64,000 nucleotides of DNA from Rickettsia hoogstraalii (lineage in GTDB: Bacteria > Pseudomonadota > Alphaproteobacteria > Rickettsiales > Rickettsiaceae), in assembly GCF_000825685.1 (NCBI RefSeq), contig NZ_CCXM01000001.1, forward strand, positions 62,001 through 126,000. Reading direction: 5' to 3'. The translations under genes and the position numbers were made by a program. Of this stretch, positions 39,978 to 49,668 are shown in pieces. Below the pieces are notes generated by a model. The model searched no databases, was not told the origin of the DNA, and was given only the letters and a program-made list of their open reading frames with translations. Each line of letters opens with the position of its first letter. The stretch's first letter is position 1.

Positions 39978-39992
39978 GTTATAGATTATATA

Positions 39993-40499
39993 TGAATATA
40001 CATTTTTAACTGGTTAGAAGAACCGCATATAAAAGAGTTTTGGGATAATAGTAAAGAGCATAAAGAGGATATACTGAATTTTATTACCAGCAGAAAACAG
40101 CATTATTTTTATGGAACAACTAATTACTGGATTGGTTTCATAAATAATGAACCGTTTTGTTTCATTTTGTCGGACATTCTTCAAAAGGATCAAGATTTAT
40201 CAGATATTCAACGGAAATATTTGTCTAAATCAGGTCATACAATAACTCTTGATTTCGGCATAGGTAATAAAAACTTTTTAGGCAAAGGGCTAGCTAGCTC
40301 TACTTTAGAATTGTTTGTAAAATTTTACCATAAATCCGTTGATTCGCTAAGCAGAACTTTTTTTATTGATCCTGATGAAAATAATCCGCGAGCTATACAT
40401 GTTTATAGTAAAGCCGGTTTTAAACAAGTCGGAGAGTATAAAGCACAAAGCGGAGCATTTAAAGACAATACAAGTTATTTAATGGTAAAAAATATATGA
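39993..40499 (+). pseudogene. GNAT acetyltransferase, AAC(6')-like, broken start
   Basis: The frame read from about 40008 (NWLEEPHIKEFWDNSKEHKE) to 40499 encodes a full GNAT, ending with IHVYSKAGFKQVGEYKAQSG. The ATG at 39993 reads MNIHF and then stops, so the start is one frame away. A shortened product from an internal start at 40167 would lack the first strands. The C-terminal motif F-x-x-DPDENNPRAIHVYSKAGF is typical of AAC(6')-Ib-type enzymes. Confidence 0.7.
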
Positions 40500-40981
40500 G
40501 TACAAATTATATTTTAATTCGTGATGCTAATAATAACGATATTTCTGCTATGGTTTCTTTATCTTACGCTAAACGCCGTAGCTATGAGAAAGCACAACCG
40601 CAATTTTGGCGATATAAAGAGGGGGCTGAAGAATCGCAAAGTAAATGGTTTAAGGAATTATTATTACAAGATGATTATATAATACTGGTTGCAGAAGATG
40701 AAAATAAAATGCTTGGTTTTATTATAGGAAGATTAATAGAAGCCCCGGAAGTTTATGACCCGAAAGGACTAACTCTAATGATTGATGATTTTTGTGTTGA
40801 AACCGAAAATGATTGGTCTTTTGTAGGAGGACACTTAATTGAAAAAATTAAGCCCAAAGCTAAGAGCAAAGGGGCTAGTCAAATATTAGTAGTTTGCGGA
40901 GTACATGATGAACCTAAACGCCAATTTCTAAAAGCACTTGGACTAAATGTCGCTTCAGAATGGTATAATGCTACTATATGA
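40496..40981 (+). CDS. GNAT-family N-acetyltransferase
   Basis: 161 residues overlapping the previous gene by four bases. MLGFIIGRLIEAPEVY (beta-4) and MIDDFCVETENDWSFVGGHL (motif A region) fit the fold, although the usual Q/RxxGxG/A loop is degenerate (ENDWSFVGG). Substrate unknown. Confidence 0.75.
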   Translation: MSTNYILIRDANNNDISAMVSLSYAKRRSYEKAQPQFWRYKEGAEESQSKWFKELLLQDDYIILVAEDENKMLGFIIGRLIEAPEVYDPKGLTLMIDDFCVETENDWSFVGGHLIEKIKPKAKSKGASQILVVCGVHDEPKRQFLKALGLNVASEWYNATI

Positions 40982-41157
40982 TATTATTGTAATTTATTGA
41001 AGAGTTTCTTAAAATTATGCTCTTCTAAGATAAAATTAGGATATTAGCAGGATAAATTATTTATTATATACTATTTTAAGGATAATTTAGTAATATTCAT
41101 CCAAAGTTTTTTAAATAATATAGATATAAAATGAACATGCAGTAAAGATATATCTAT

Positions 41158-41865
41158 ATGACTATACAATTATATTTAAACAATACATATCTATTTGAGT
41201 CTAAGACCTCTATTTTAAATTATGGTGAAGATGAAAAGGGGAAATTTATAATATTGGATCAAACTATATTTTATCCGCAGGGCGGTGGGCAACCTTCAGA
41301 TCAAGGAGTGATTCAAAATGATTACTTTGAGGCAAGTGTTACTTTAGTACGTCAAGTTGATACAGAGATTCGTCATTATATAGGTGCAGCATCAAACGAA
41401 ATTCTGATAAATTCTATAATTAATTGTTTGGTGGATAAAAATAGACGAATGTTAAATAGTAGGTATCATACTGCTGCACATTTACTTGGAAATATTGTTG
41501 AAATACTTTATCCTATGCTTAAAGCCGTTAAAGGTCATTTTTTTCCGGGAGAGGCTTATGTTGAATTTCAAGGTGATGTGCCGGTGGATGTAACGCAAAT
41601 TCAAAATACAGTTGATCAAACTATAGCTAAAAATAATAAAACAGAAATTTTTGAAACTGATCCTGCTTCTTTTGAGCGACAATTTTATAAGCTTCCTTAT
41701 ATCATTCCGGAAAATAAAAAGTTCCGGGTTATACGAATAGGTGATATGGCACCGGTGCCTTGCGGTGGTACGCATTTATCTTCTATTACTGAAATTGGTA
41801 AGATACTTATTGGTAAAGTTAAACTTAAAAATAATATTGTTCGTATTTCATATGAGGTGACATGA
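41158..41865 (+). CDS. AlaX-type alanyl-tRNA editing protein
   Basis: Free-standing editing domain that hydrolyses mischarged Ser- or Gly-tRNA(Ala). Zinc ligands are visible in SRYHTAAHLLGN (HxxxH) and VPCGGTHLSSITEIG (CxxxH). The N-terminal FYPQGGGQPSDQG is the usual AlaX opening. 235 residues. Its TGA overlaps the ATG of the next gene (ATGA at 41862), so the two may be co-translated. Confidence 0.9.
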   Translation: MTIQLYLNNTYLFESKTSILNYGEDEKGKFIILDQTIFYPQGGGQPSDQGVIQNDYFEASVTLVRQVDTEIRHYIGAASNEILINSIINCLVDKNRRMLNSRYHTAAHLLGNIVEILYPMLKAVKGHFFPGEAYVEFQGDVPVDVTQIQNTVDQTIAKNNKTEIFETDPASFERQFYKLPYIIPENKKFRVIRIGDMAPVPCGGTHLSSITEIGKILIGKVKLKNNIVRISYEVT

Positions 41866-42630
41866 AGTTCATATCGCTTGTAGATACTAAAAATCAAAAC
41901 GTCATAACGATTGATGAGGATAGTCTTATCTTACGCATTTGAAATAAATGAGCAAGTAAAAGAAACAAGACTTAAGCCTTATATGGCCTCGGTACTATAT
42001 GAAATGTTTAGCAAACACCCTATACCGTTACCTTATGAACAAATTACTGAAATTCTAAGGCAGCACCATCTCATTGTTTCTGACTTAATGCGTATGCATC
42101 GTAGATTATCAGAAATCAGATTGTTTATTGCACAATTTCATCCAAATTTAGATGATATAATATTGAACACAAGAGGGGTAGGGTATAGTCTACCGTTACG
42201 TTTTAAAAACTTACATCAAATAGAACCTAAAGAAAATATTAAGTTCAAAAATCAGGAAATCAATAAAGCTATAGAAGCTTTGCATGGTTTAATCCTTGAT
42301 GCAATTGACATGACTTCCAAAAGCAAAATCATATACTCTCCGCTAGGCTATATTATGAATCGTGAGCCTGTAAAACAGATTATCGTAGAAAAAATCTCTA
42401 TATTTAATGAATGTGAGCAAATCATACTAAAAGAAATACGCACGCATGAAGCAGAGTTTATTAGTTTAAGAATTGCTTATCTTCTTGTAAAACTAAAAAC
42501 TTTTATAGGTCTTGCTCGCATTTCCGAATATCCCATCTCAGAAGCACAATGGTTAGATTGGTTTAAACAAGAAGTATGGTTGTTTTTTGATCAACTAAAA
42601 AATTTAATAAGATCAGTAGAGAATTTATAA
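41862..42630 (+). CDS. Winged-helix (OmpR/PhoB-type) DNA-binding protein, 5' end uncertain
   Basis: The 239-residue frame from ATG 41911 has a PhoB-type effector domain: HHLIVSDLMRMHRRLSEIRL (recognition-helix region), then IILNTRGVGYSLPL, the wing consensus (TVRGVGY-L). A helical C-terminal half of about 130 residues has no recognised fold. Upstream, ATG 41862 reads MKFISLVDTKNQNVITIDED and then meets a stop in the neighbouring frame, so a one-base loss near 41920 may have broken a longer gene that began at the AlaX stop. No receiver domain or kinase is adjacent. Confidence 0.65.
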
Positions 42631-42667
42631 CTAACTATATAGTAAAGCAGCAAAACTTCATAGAACC

Positions 42668-42835
42668 TAGATTCTTGTGTATGTTTTCTAATTGATTTAC
42701 TATTTTGAAGTATTTTTTAGCAAAAATTAATAAGATTTTTGCAGGAATAGTTATTCATATTTCAAAAAAATCTTATAATTGCTAGCTGCAAATAACCAAA
42801 ATTAAATCTTTTTAGAAAACATACGCAAGAACCTA
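42668..42835. repeat. 168-bp nested palindromic element, copy 2
   Basis: Arms TAGATTCTTGTGTATGTTTT and AAAACATACGCAAGAACCTA pair with few mismatches; the core is that of copy 1 in the same orientation. It ends two bases before the ATG of the GNAT gene, so it covers that gene's 5' untranslated region. Confidence 0.8.
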
Positions 42836-42837
42836 AT

Positions 42838-43504
42838 ATGCATATAAATTTTACCCCGCTTTCTACTTCTCATTTTTCGCTTCTTTTAAAATGGCTAGAA
42901 ATGCCGCATGTAAAGCTATGGTGGGATGAGGATATAAAGTGGAGTTTAGAACTAATCGAACAAAAATATTCAAGCTATGTCAGAGGGTATAAGCTAGAAA
43001 ATAATAGATATCTTTCCAAACCAGCTTATAGAGAGGAATTTAAAGGATACACGGAACACAGCACCGCAGCGTATATAGACAATCGTGCAGATGCGAGTAC
43101 CGGATTGACGTCTAAATTACCTCTAGAAGCGAAGTTTGAAAAGATATCTAATGAGCCTAAAAATATACAAGCTTATATTATAGAAGCAGACCGTATTCCT
43201 ATAGGATACATCCAAATTTATAATGCCTATGATTTTGAGCGTTCAAAGCCCCTTAATAAACTTACCTTCAAAACTTGCAGCAATCGATTTCTTTTTAGGC
43301 GAAGTTGAATACTTAAACAAAGGAATTGGGCTACTTGCTTTAAAAAATTTTTTAGAAAATTTTATAGATAAGCAATATACTCATATTTTAGTTGATCCCG
43401 ATAGAAAAAATATCGCTGCTATTAAAACTTATGAGAAAGCAGGATTTAAAATAATTCAAAATAATAAAAATGAAACCTTAATGCTTAAAGAATTATTTAT
43501 CTAA
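42838..43504 (+). pseudogene. GNAT acetyltransferase (AAC(6')-like) with RPE-1 insertion, frameshifted
   Basis: [20 protein letters not shown] is the AAC(6')-type N-terminus. An in-frame RPE-1 peptide (about residues 58-103, [11 protein letters not shown]...[10 protein letters not shown]) interrupts it. Near 43265 an extra A breaks the frame; dropping it joins SKPLNKL to [20 protein letters not shown], the motif A region, and the frame runs to 43504. So the gene tolerated the RPE and later lost its frame. Confidence 0.82.
43008..43147 (+). repeat. RPE-1 (Rickettsia palindromic element 1), in-frame copy
   Basis: 140-bp palindrome with ends ATATCTTTCCAAACC and TTTGAAAAGATAT, inserted in the GNAT gene. 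Its peptide [18 protein letters not shown] is the known RPE-1 reading. Other copies are at 51960-52099 and 62493-62632. Confidence 0.9.
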
Positions 43505-43516
43505 TTCCTATCATCT

Positions 43517-43886
43517 TTAACTAAAAATCTCTTCTTTTTTGCTTACAAAAGGACGGGCATCATAAAATAATTCTATACGAGAAATAAGCCCATCATTAAA
43601 TGATAATAATGAAGCACCTCGAAAAATACCGATAGGCTCCGGGCAGTCAAATTCAAGCGCTAGCATCACTTTATCATTAGAAGAAAATTTTTCGCTGATT
43701 TGTGAGATTTTTAAAAAACATAGCAAAATTTTTAGCAGCTCCTACAACTGATTCTTTACCATCCATAACTGATAATGGTCCTATAAAATGAATATTAGGA
43801 TGCAAGCATGTGGCCATCTCTTCAAACTTCTTAGCACGCATAGAAGTATAGTAAGATACTGCTGTGTTTAGATTTTTATCAGTCAT
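43517..43886 (-). pseudogene. NTF2-like/SnoaL-fold protein, frameshifted
   Basis: The first frame (43886 to 43677) reads VSYYTSMRAKKFEEMATCLH, then PNIHFIGPLSVMDGKESVVG, typical of SnoaL/NTF2-like proteins. It shifts near 43705 into ISEKFSSNDKVMLALEFDCP and GISRI-type ending FNDGLISRIELFYDARPF, which completes the cone fold. Total about 120 residues. Small-molecule-binding or isomerase-like role; substrate unknown. Confidence 0.7.
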
Positions 43887-44001
43887 ATTATTCTCTACTA
43901 GTTTTTATACTTATGATATATTATTTTAAATACAATGTTAAGAGTAAAAAATGATTACTAATATTAAATATGAAATAGTCAAAGAAATATATTTTGCAAA
44001 G

Positions 44002-44167
44002 CTAGGTCCTGTGAAGGAAAATTAAATTAATCTATTTTTGCTATTTTTTGCTGCAAATTATAAGATTTTTTTGAAATAGGAACAACTATTACTACAAAAA
44101 TCTTATTAATTTTCGCTTAAAAATATCTAAAAATATAAATAATTTAATTTTCCTTCACAGGACCTAG
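44002..44167. repeat. 166-bp nested palindromic element, copy 3 (inverted)
   Basis: Arms of 28 bases, starting CTAGGTCCTGTGAAGGAAAA, are perfectly complementary. The core is inverted relative to copies 1 and 2 and has several substitutions. It lies 34 bases before the fni start. Confidence 0.85.
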
Positions 44168-44201
44168 AAATATTGTTATAGATTATCTATAAAAAGAATT
44201 A

Positions 44202-45239
44202 GTGAGTAAAATGTCAAAAGATCAAAATTTAGATATAGAAAGAAAACAAGATCATATTGAAATTAACCTTACGAAAAACGTTGAATCTACGCTTACAAGC
44301 GGTTTTGAATCTATTCAATTTATTCACAACGCATTACCGGAAATTAACTACGATAGCATAGATACTACTACTACTTTCCTTGGAAAATCTTTGCAAGCAC
44401 CTATTCTCATTTCTAGTATGACCGGAGGCACGACTAGAGCCGGAGATATTAACTATCGACTTGCACAGGCCGCTCAAAAAGCCGGAATTGCTATGGGAAT
44501 TGGCTCTATGCGGGTTTTGTTAACGAAGCCGGATGCGATCAAGACATTTGCGGTAAGGGATGTTGCTCCCGATATCCCATTACTCGCCAATATCGGTGCA
44601 GTGCAGCTTAATTACGGAGTGACACCAAAAGAATGTCAGTATTTAGTTGATGCTATTAAAGCCGATGCTTTAATTTTACATTTGAATGTATTGCAGGAGC
44701 TGACTCAGCCGGAAGGTAATAGAAACTGGGAAAATCTGCTACCTAAGATAAGAGAAGTGGTTAATTACCTCTCTGTCCCTGTAATTGTTAAAGAAGTAGG
44801 ATACGGTTTGTCTGAAAAAGTTGCTGAAAACCTCATAAGGGTAGAGGTTAAGGTTCTTGATATTGCAGGGAGCGGTGGAACATCTTGGAGTCAAGTAGAG
44901 GCTTATCGTGCTACAAATTCGTTGCAAAATCGTATAGCTAGTAGCTTTATTAACTGGGGAATCCCGACTTTAGATTCTCTAAAAATGGTGAGAGAAGTTT
45001 CGGGGGACATTCCGATTATTGCTAGCGGTGGGTTAAAGTCCGGTATTGACGGAGCAAAAGCAATCCGTATGGGAGCTAGTATTTTTGGACTTGCCGGTCA
45101 ATTATTAAAAGCGGCAGATACTTCAGAAAACTTAGTTTCCGAAGAGATACAATTGATAATCGAGCAGCTTAAAATTACCATGATATGTACTGGATCACGT
45201 ACTTTAAAAGATTTAGCAAAAGCAGAGATTAGGTTGTAG
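44202..45239 (+). CDS. fni: Isopentenyl-diphosphate isomerase, type 2 (FMN-dependent)
   Basis: Interconverts isopentenyl and dimethylallyl diphosphate; needs FMN, NAD(P)H and Mg2+. ERKQDHIEINL is the substrate-binding opening; PILISSMTGGTTRAGDINY, IGSMRVLL, HLNVLQELTQPEG and DIAGSGGTSWSQVE (phosphate-binding Gly-rich loop) follow. 345 residues is normal. The start is GTG 44202; the ATG at 44211 is equally possible. Rickettsia relies on imported isoprenoid precursors, and this enzyme rebalances them. Confidence 0.95.
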   Translation: MSKMSKDQNLDIERKQDHIEINLTKNVESTLTSGFESIQFIHNALPEINYDSIDTTTTFLGKSLQAPILISSMTGGTTRAGDINYRLAQAAQKAGIAMGIGSMRVLLTKPDAIKTFAVRDVAPDIPLLANIGAVQLNYGVTPKECQYLVDAIKADALILHLNVLQELTQPEGNRNWENLLPKIREVVNYLSVPVIVKEVGYGLSEKVAENLIRVEVKVLDIAGSGGTSWSQVEAYRATNSLQNRIASSFINWGIPTLDSLKMVREVSGDIPIIASGGLKSGIDGAKAIRMGASIFGLAGQLLKAADTSENLVSEEIQLIIEQLKITMICTGSRTLKDLAKAEIRL

Positions 45240-45312
45240 TAATTACTACACATTAAAAAACCTCTACATATTTTAAATTAGTGATTAATAAGTAAGCGTG
45301 GCAGGAATTTAA

Positions 45313-46133
45313 TTATCTTTTTATAAAACCGTTACTTGTCACATACATCATTCCATCAACTGTATGATCACCTAAATAATATTCAATAGGTGGATATCCA
45401 ATACTCCAATCACTAGCATCAAGGGTAATAGGCACAAGAATTTTTTTGAAAGAGATTTTAGAAAAATCTTCGACTTCTACAGGTGAAAAAGGAGAATTGA
45501 ACTCCTGAATACTATAATTATCTCCTTGAACTACTCCGCAACTTTGACATGCGGACATAAAATATCGTGCATTTACTATAGCAGAGTAATTTATAGCATA
45601 ATTATTAGTATATTTTAATATTTCTGAATAAGCAGGCGAAGAAATATCTTGTATATAGGAAATAATTGAAACATAATCCATACAATCAAATACCAGTTTA
45701 CTTACCTTATTACTATCTTCTGCTATTTCACTTTCTTCATATTTAATACTTCAAAATCTTCAGGCAATACAATAGCATTAATTTTAGTATTTTTACCGCA
45801 CTTAAAACATTGACGTTGTGTTTGTGCTAAGTAAAAATATGGAGCTTTTAAGTTAAATAATGATGTGAGAGGTAACCATCTTGCAAAAAAATCTATATTT
45901 ACACCGTTAGGTACAAACCAGCTCTTCTTTGCCGAATCCCATTTAGCTCCCAAGCGTTTTGCTTGGTCTTTTTCATGATAAGGAACATTTAAATATGTTT
46001 TTTGATTAGAAGTTAGAATTTTACTTTTTTTAAATAATCTTTCACAACATTTTATAAATATTTTACCTAAAAAAGTTAAAAACTTTATAAGCAAAAAGCA
46101 GAACTTAGCCAAGAGTTCTACTATAGTCATCAT
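45313..46133 (-). pseudogene. DUF5710-domain protein, frameshifted
   Basis: From ATG 46133: a hydrophobic N-terminus (about residues 5-25), then the DUF5710 motif YLNVPYHEKDQAKRLGAKWD, AKKSWFVPNG, and a Cys pair QCFKCGK. The frame shifts near 45745 (after PEDFEVL) into IKYEESEIAEDSNKVSKLV, and continues through a Cys-containing part (SACQSCGVVQGDNYSIQEF) to 45313. One base change explains it. DUF5710 is found on plasmids and mobile DNA; its function is unknown. Confidence 0.7.
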
Positions 46134-46256
46134 AATATATATTTTAATAATTTCAGTATTTACGTTTTATACTATTCTTAAATATATTCAATTATTAATT
46201 ACTGTTTTTAGGATTTATAATTAAGGGAAAAAATATTCTTGAAATATTTTTTACAT

Positions 46257-46706
46257 TCATAACTCTTTTCTTAAATATAATTTAGCCATTTCTCCGGAAT
46301 TATGATAACCTAGCACTTCATAAAATATATGTGTTCCATCCTTAGCACGCCGATAACCAGAAGTAAGATCAACGATTACGGGGCTATATTTTTTTGCTAT
46401 TTCTTCTAAATATTCCATAAGCTTTTTACCTATTTGCTTCCCACGATAATTTTCATCAACAATTAATGCTTCAATATGAATTCTAGTTTTGTCTAAAACA
46501 AAAAGCAGTGATTTAGACCAAGCAATAAGCCCAACTATTTTATTATCTAAACTAGCTATGGCAATACCATACCCATCACTATTTATAAAATTCTTAAAAC
46601 GTGCTGTTAATTCTTCTGAACTAGAAGAATAGCCAAGCTGAGCCATCAAAGGTAAAATATTTGTAATATTATCAAGAGTTGCCTTATGAATATTTATATT
46701 GTTCAT
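46257..46706 (-). CDS. GNAT-family N-acetyltransferase
   Basis: 149 residues, complete fold. Motif A is IEALIVDENYRGKQIGKKLM (R-G-x-x-I-G), and YRRAKDGTHIFYEVLGY is motif B. It overlaps the kinase-like gene by 23 bases (46684-46706), so the two are in one operon with the Phd/ParE pair upstream. Confidence 0.85.
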   Translation of the reverse strand: MNNINIHKATLDNITNILPLMAQLGYSSSSEELTARFKNFINSDGYGIAIASLDNKIVGLIAWSKSLLFVLDKTRIHIEALIVDENYRGKQIGKKLMEYLEEIAKKYSPVIVDLTSGYRRAKDGTHIFYEVLGYHNSGEMAKLYLRKEL

Positions 46707-47241
46707 AGTTTACTTTTTTTATTAATATTACATGCTCTAAAATTCTCTCAGCTACAACATTTGCTGTTAGATCACTAACATCTATTTCTAACAAATGAGG
46801 ATGTGAGATATTAATTAACTCTGCATTACTTTCAATTCGTAGGGATTTATAACGCAAAGCTCTATCGAGGCTTTGTACTCGTTTATTATTTTCTTCTTTT
46901 GAAATCACTAGCTTTACCGGCACAAAAATAGAACCACGCTGCAAAGCCATATTCTCTACTTGTTTAAACAACTTACGATCTCCTTCGTTTTCTTCTAAGA
47001 CATTAGTTAATACGTAATTATTCAAAGGTTCTTTCGTGATAAAATCAAAAACATTATCACGAATGCAACCTATTGCATCCCAAGCAAATTTTGGAATATC
47101 CTTAAAGCCGTCATATTCAAGTAAAACAAAAATAGGATTATTAATTAACTGATTATCACATATAATACTTTTGCTAAGCTCTTTCGCTATAGTATATTTA
47201 CCCGTTCCGGGCTTTCCTATTAAATAGATAATGGTGGTCAT
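46684..47241 (-). CDS. P-loop kinase-like protein
   Basis: 185 residues with IIYLIGKPGTGKYTIAKEL as Walker A at the N-terminus. YVLTNVLEENEGDRKLFKQV is the counterpart of the LID/substrate region in small AAA_33-type or shikimate/gluconate-kinase-like proteins, and LVISKEENNKRVQS the acceptor helix. The substrate is unknown; antibiotic or nucleotide kinases are possible. Confidence 0.75.
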   Translation of the reverse strand: MTTIIYLIGKPGTGKYTIAKELSKSIICDNQLINNPIFVLLEYDGFKDIPKFAWDAIGCIRDNVFDFITKEPLNNYVLTNVLEENEGDRKLFKQVENMALQRGSIFVPVKLVISKEENNKRVQSLDRALRYKSLRIESNAELINISHPHLLEIDVSDLTANVVAERILEHVILIKKVNYEQYKYS

Positions 47242-47245
47242 GTTA

Positions 47246-47557
47246 TTATTTCAATTTTGGCACTGGAAAATTGCGTATTCTAGGATGCATGTGAGTATGT
47301 AGTGCTCTTATAACCATTATACCTTTTTCTTGTTTTATATAATAAATAATATGTTTTCTTATAGGAAAGCTAAGTAAATTTGGGTATATATCAGAACGTA
47401 ACACGCCTATATTAGGATTAATACTTAGATCAAGCGTTTTTCTATATATTTCATCTAAATATTTTAGAGTTTGTTGTCTTCCCCAATTCTTTAAACTATA
47501 ATCCGCAATGTCTTCGATGTCACGTTTGGCACTATCGGTAAAATCACATTTAACCAT
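47246..47557 (-). CDS. parE: ParE/RelE-superfamily toxin
   Basis: 103 residues. FTDSAKRDIEDIADYSLKNW, INPNIGVLRSDIYPNLLSFP and IRKHIIYYIKQEKGIMVIRA match ParE. It overlaps its antitoxin gene by eight bases and ends four bases before the kinase-like gene. ParE toxins inhibit DNA gyrase. Confidence 0.88.
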   Translation of the reverse strand: MVKCDFTDSAKRDIEDIADYSLKNWGRQQTLKYLDEIYRKTLDLSINPNIGVLRSDIYPNLLSFPIRKHIIYYIKQEKGIMVIRALHTHMHPRIRNFPVPKLK

Positions 47558-47810
47558 TAATCTTTCTATTTATACTATCAAAAACACTTTTATATGAATG
47601 AGTTTTCCCCTTTCTTAAATCGTCCACTCCTTCTGCAATAGCCATTTTTAATATTTGATCTTTAAAGGCTTCAAGTTCACTAAATTCTTTATTAGAAATA
47701 ATTACTGCTATAGGCTTACCGTTTTTAATAATACTTATCGGCTCTGACTGAGCTTTAATAAGTAGTTCACCAAATTCACGTTTTGCTTCAGTTGCGTTTA
47801 ATTGTTCCAT
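47550..47810 (-). CDS. Phd/YefM-family antitoxin
   Basis: 86 residues with the Phd N-terminal DNA-binding fold: ATEAKREFGELLIKAQSEPI, then SIIKNGKPIAVIISNKEFSE. The C-terminal tail would wrap the ParE partner. Such antitoxins repress their own promoter; the AT-rich upstream stretch 47811-47880 contains TTAATTATTTTAATCAATTA, a candidate operator. Confidence 0.88.
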   Translation of the reverse strand: MEQLNATEAKREFGELLIKAQSEPISIIKNGKPIAVIISNKEFSELEAFKDQILKMAIAEGVDDLRKGKTHSYKSVFDSINRKING

Positions 47811-47883
47811 AAAATGATTATTTTAATTATTTTAATCAATTAAATCATAAATTTTTAATATAATCAACTTAAATTAATGTAGT

Positions 47884-48682
47884 TTACTTACTTCTAAATC
47901 TTTCTTCTAGCTCTTTATCTAAAAGCCAAATATGTTCTTTTTCGAGTATCTCATAACGTAATTGTTCTTTTTCTTTATCAAGAATAGGTAAGGGGGCTAT
48001 TTTAGCAGCTCCGTAATGAATGCCTTGAAAATCAATATTTAGCTCGAGGCAAATTTTTTCAACCGATTTAAGATATTCTAAATCATCATCAATAAAAATA
48101 ATCTTTTTAAAATGTAAAAAGTACCAAACCTTTATCTGCAAGGGCCGTTAAAATAACCCCTGATTTTAACATAGGGATACCGATTTTATTTTTAAGTTCT
48201 GGAAAAATCATATCTTCTTTAAAGGGTGAGGTAGCAATAAAGGAAATATCCACTTGTTTTAAACCGATAAACCTAAGATTTTCCATTTCGGCTATTTTAC
48301 AGTACTTTCCTGTCCACCACCCACTTAAAGCAATTGCCGGAATATTTCGTTGTTCTAAGTTTTTGATTAATCCTTTCATATTTGAATTAATCGGCTGAAC
48401 TGTCCGCCTTTCAAAAACGCAGCTATATAAATATGTAAGTTCATCTTTTGAATATCGCTCTTTTAGTTTTTGTGTTAGTTCTTTTCTAATCGGAGCATTA
48501 AAAGCAAATTCATCCGTTGGCATCATTAACACGTCATCTACATCAAAAATAACTAATGTATCTTTGTCAGCTTTGTTCACATACTCCTCTATTACTTTAA
48601 AGTCATTAGTAGGAATGATTTCAGCAAAACAGTTATAAGATAAACATATTAAGCTTAAGAGTAGAATTTTTAAAAGTTTCAT
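47884..48682 (-). pseudogene. DUF2608 (HAD-like) secreted protein, frameshifted
   Basis: Signal peptide MKLLKILLLSLICLSYNCFA, then VIFDVDDVLMMPTDEFAF with the DxD acid pair of HAD-like phosphatases. SGVILTALADKGLV leads to a shift at about 48120, in a T-run; the next frame reads HFKKIIFIDDDLEYLKSVEK, the family's final motif, and runs to 47884. DUF2608 proteins are frequent in Rickettsia and Legionella. About 260 residues if intact. Confidence 0.8.
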
Positions 48683-48823
48683 TGTTTTTAATTTGAGGAG
48701 TGAAAAAAATCTTAAAATCTACATATATTATAAATTATTGCTTAAATAGCATAAAATTATCTTATAATCAATTGTAAATAGTTTTTTATTACTATATTTT
48801 TATATCAAAATAGAGAAATAATT

Positions 48824-49662
48824 ATGAAAAAATATTATTTATTTTTTAGCCTATTATTAATTATTTGCCAAGCTAGTACAGTTTCGGCATTAAATAACAA
48901 AGCTGACAATTATTATAATGAAGGGGTACGTCTTTATAAGATAGGTAAATATGAGCAAGCTCTTGAGGCATACAATAAAGCTATTGAATTAAATCCCAAT
49001 GATTCAGAAACGTATGTTAATAAAGGAGGTGTATTATAAAGCTAGGTGAATATAAACAAGCTCCTGAAGCTTCTAACAAAGCAATTGAATTAAATCCTAA
49101 TAGTATAGGTGCATATTACAACAAAGGAATTGCATTAAAGGAATTAGGTAAATATGAGCAGGCACTTGAAGCTGTTGATAAAACTCTTGAACTGAAACCT
49201 GATATTCCAAATATGTTTTATCTTAAAGGAGTTATATTAGAAAGATTGGGTAAAAACGAATTAGCTCTTAAAGCTTTTAATAAAGTAATTGAACTAAACC
49301 CTAATTATTCAATTGTATATAATGACAAGGGACTTTTATTGGAAAGATTAGGTGAAAATGAATTAGCCCTAGAAGCATATAATAAAGCTACCGCATTAGA
49401 CCATAATAATTCAGAAATATATAATAATAAAGGAGTTGTGTTGCAAAAATTAGGTAAAAGTGTATTAGCTTTGGAATCTTTTAATAAAGCGATTGACTCA
49501 GATTCTCAAAACTCAAAAGTATATTACAATAAAGGACTTTTATTAGCTAATACAGGTCTGTATAAACTAGCTCTTGAAGCATATAATAAAGCTATTGAAT
49601 TAAAACCTGATGATCCTGTTTTTCAACATAATAAACAATCTTTATTAGATCGTATGAATTAA
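48824..49662 (+). pseudogene. Secreted TPR-repeat protein, frameshifted
   Basis: After a signal peptide (MKKYYLFFSLLLIICQASTV) come about seven TPR units of 34 residues (pattern Y.KG..L..LGKYEQALEAYNKAIELNP). The frame stops at 49037-49039, but the +1-shifted frame continues KLGEYKQAPEASNKAIELNP without gap to 49662. TPRs bind proteins; the signal peptide suggests periplasmic or exported location. A shorter downstream product from 49213 could still be made. Confidence 0.82.
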
Positions 49663-49668
49663 AATTTG

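Noticed and set aside
40167-40499. A complete 110-residue GNAT
   Set aside because: The same frame is open about 160 bases further upstream with GNAT-like sequence and no start, so it is a fragment of a broken gene.
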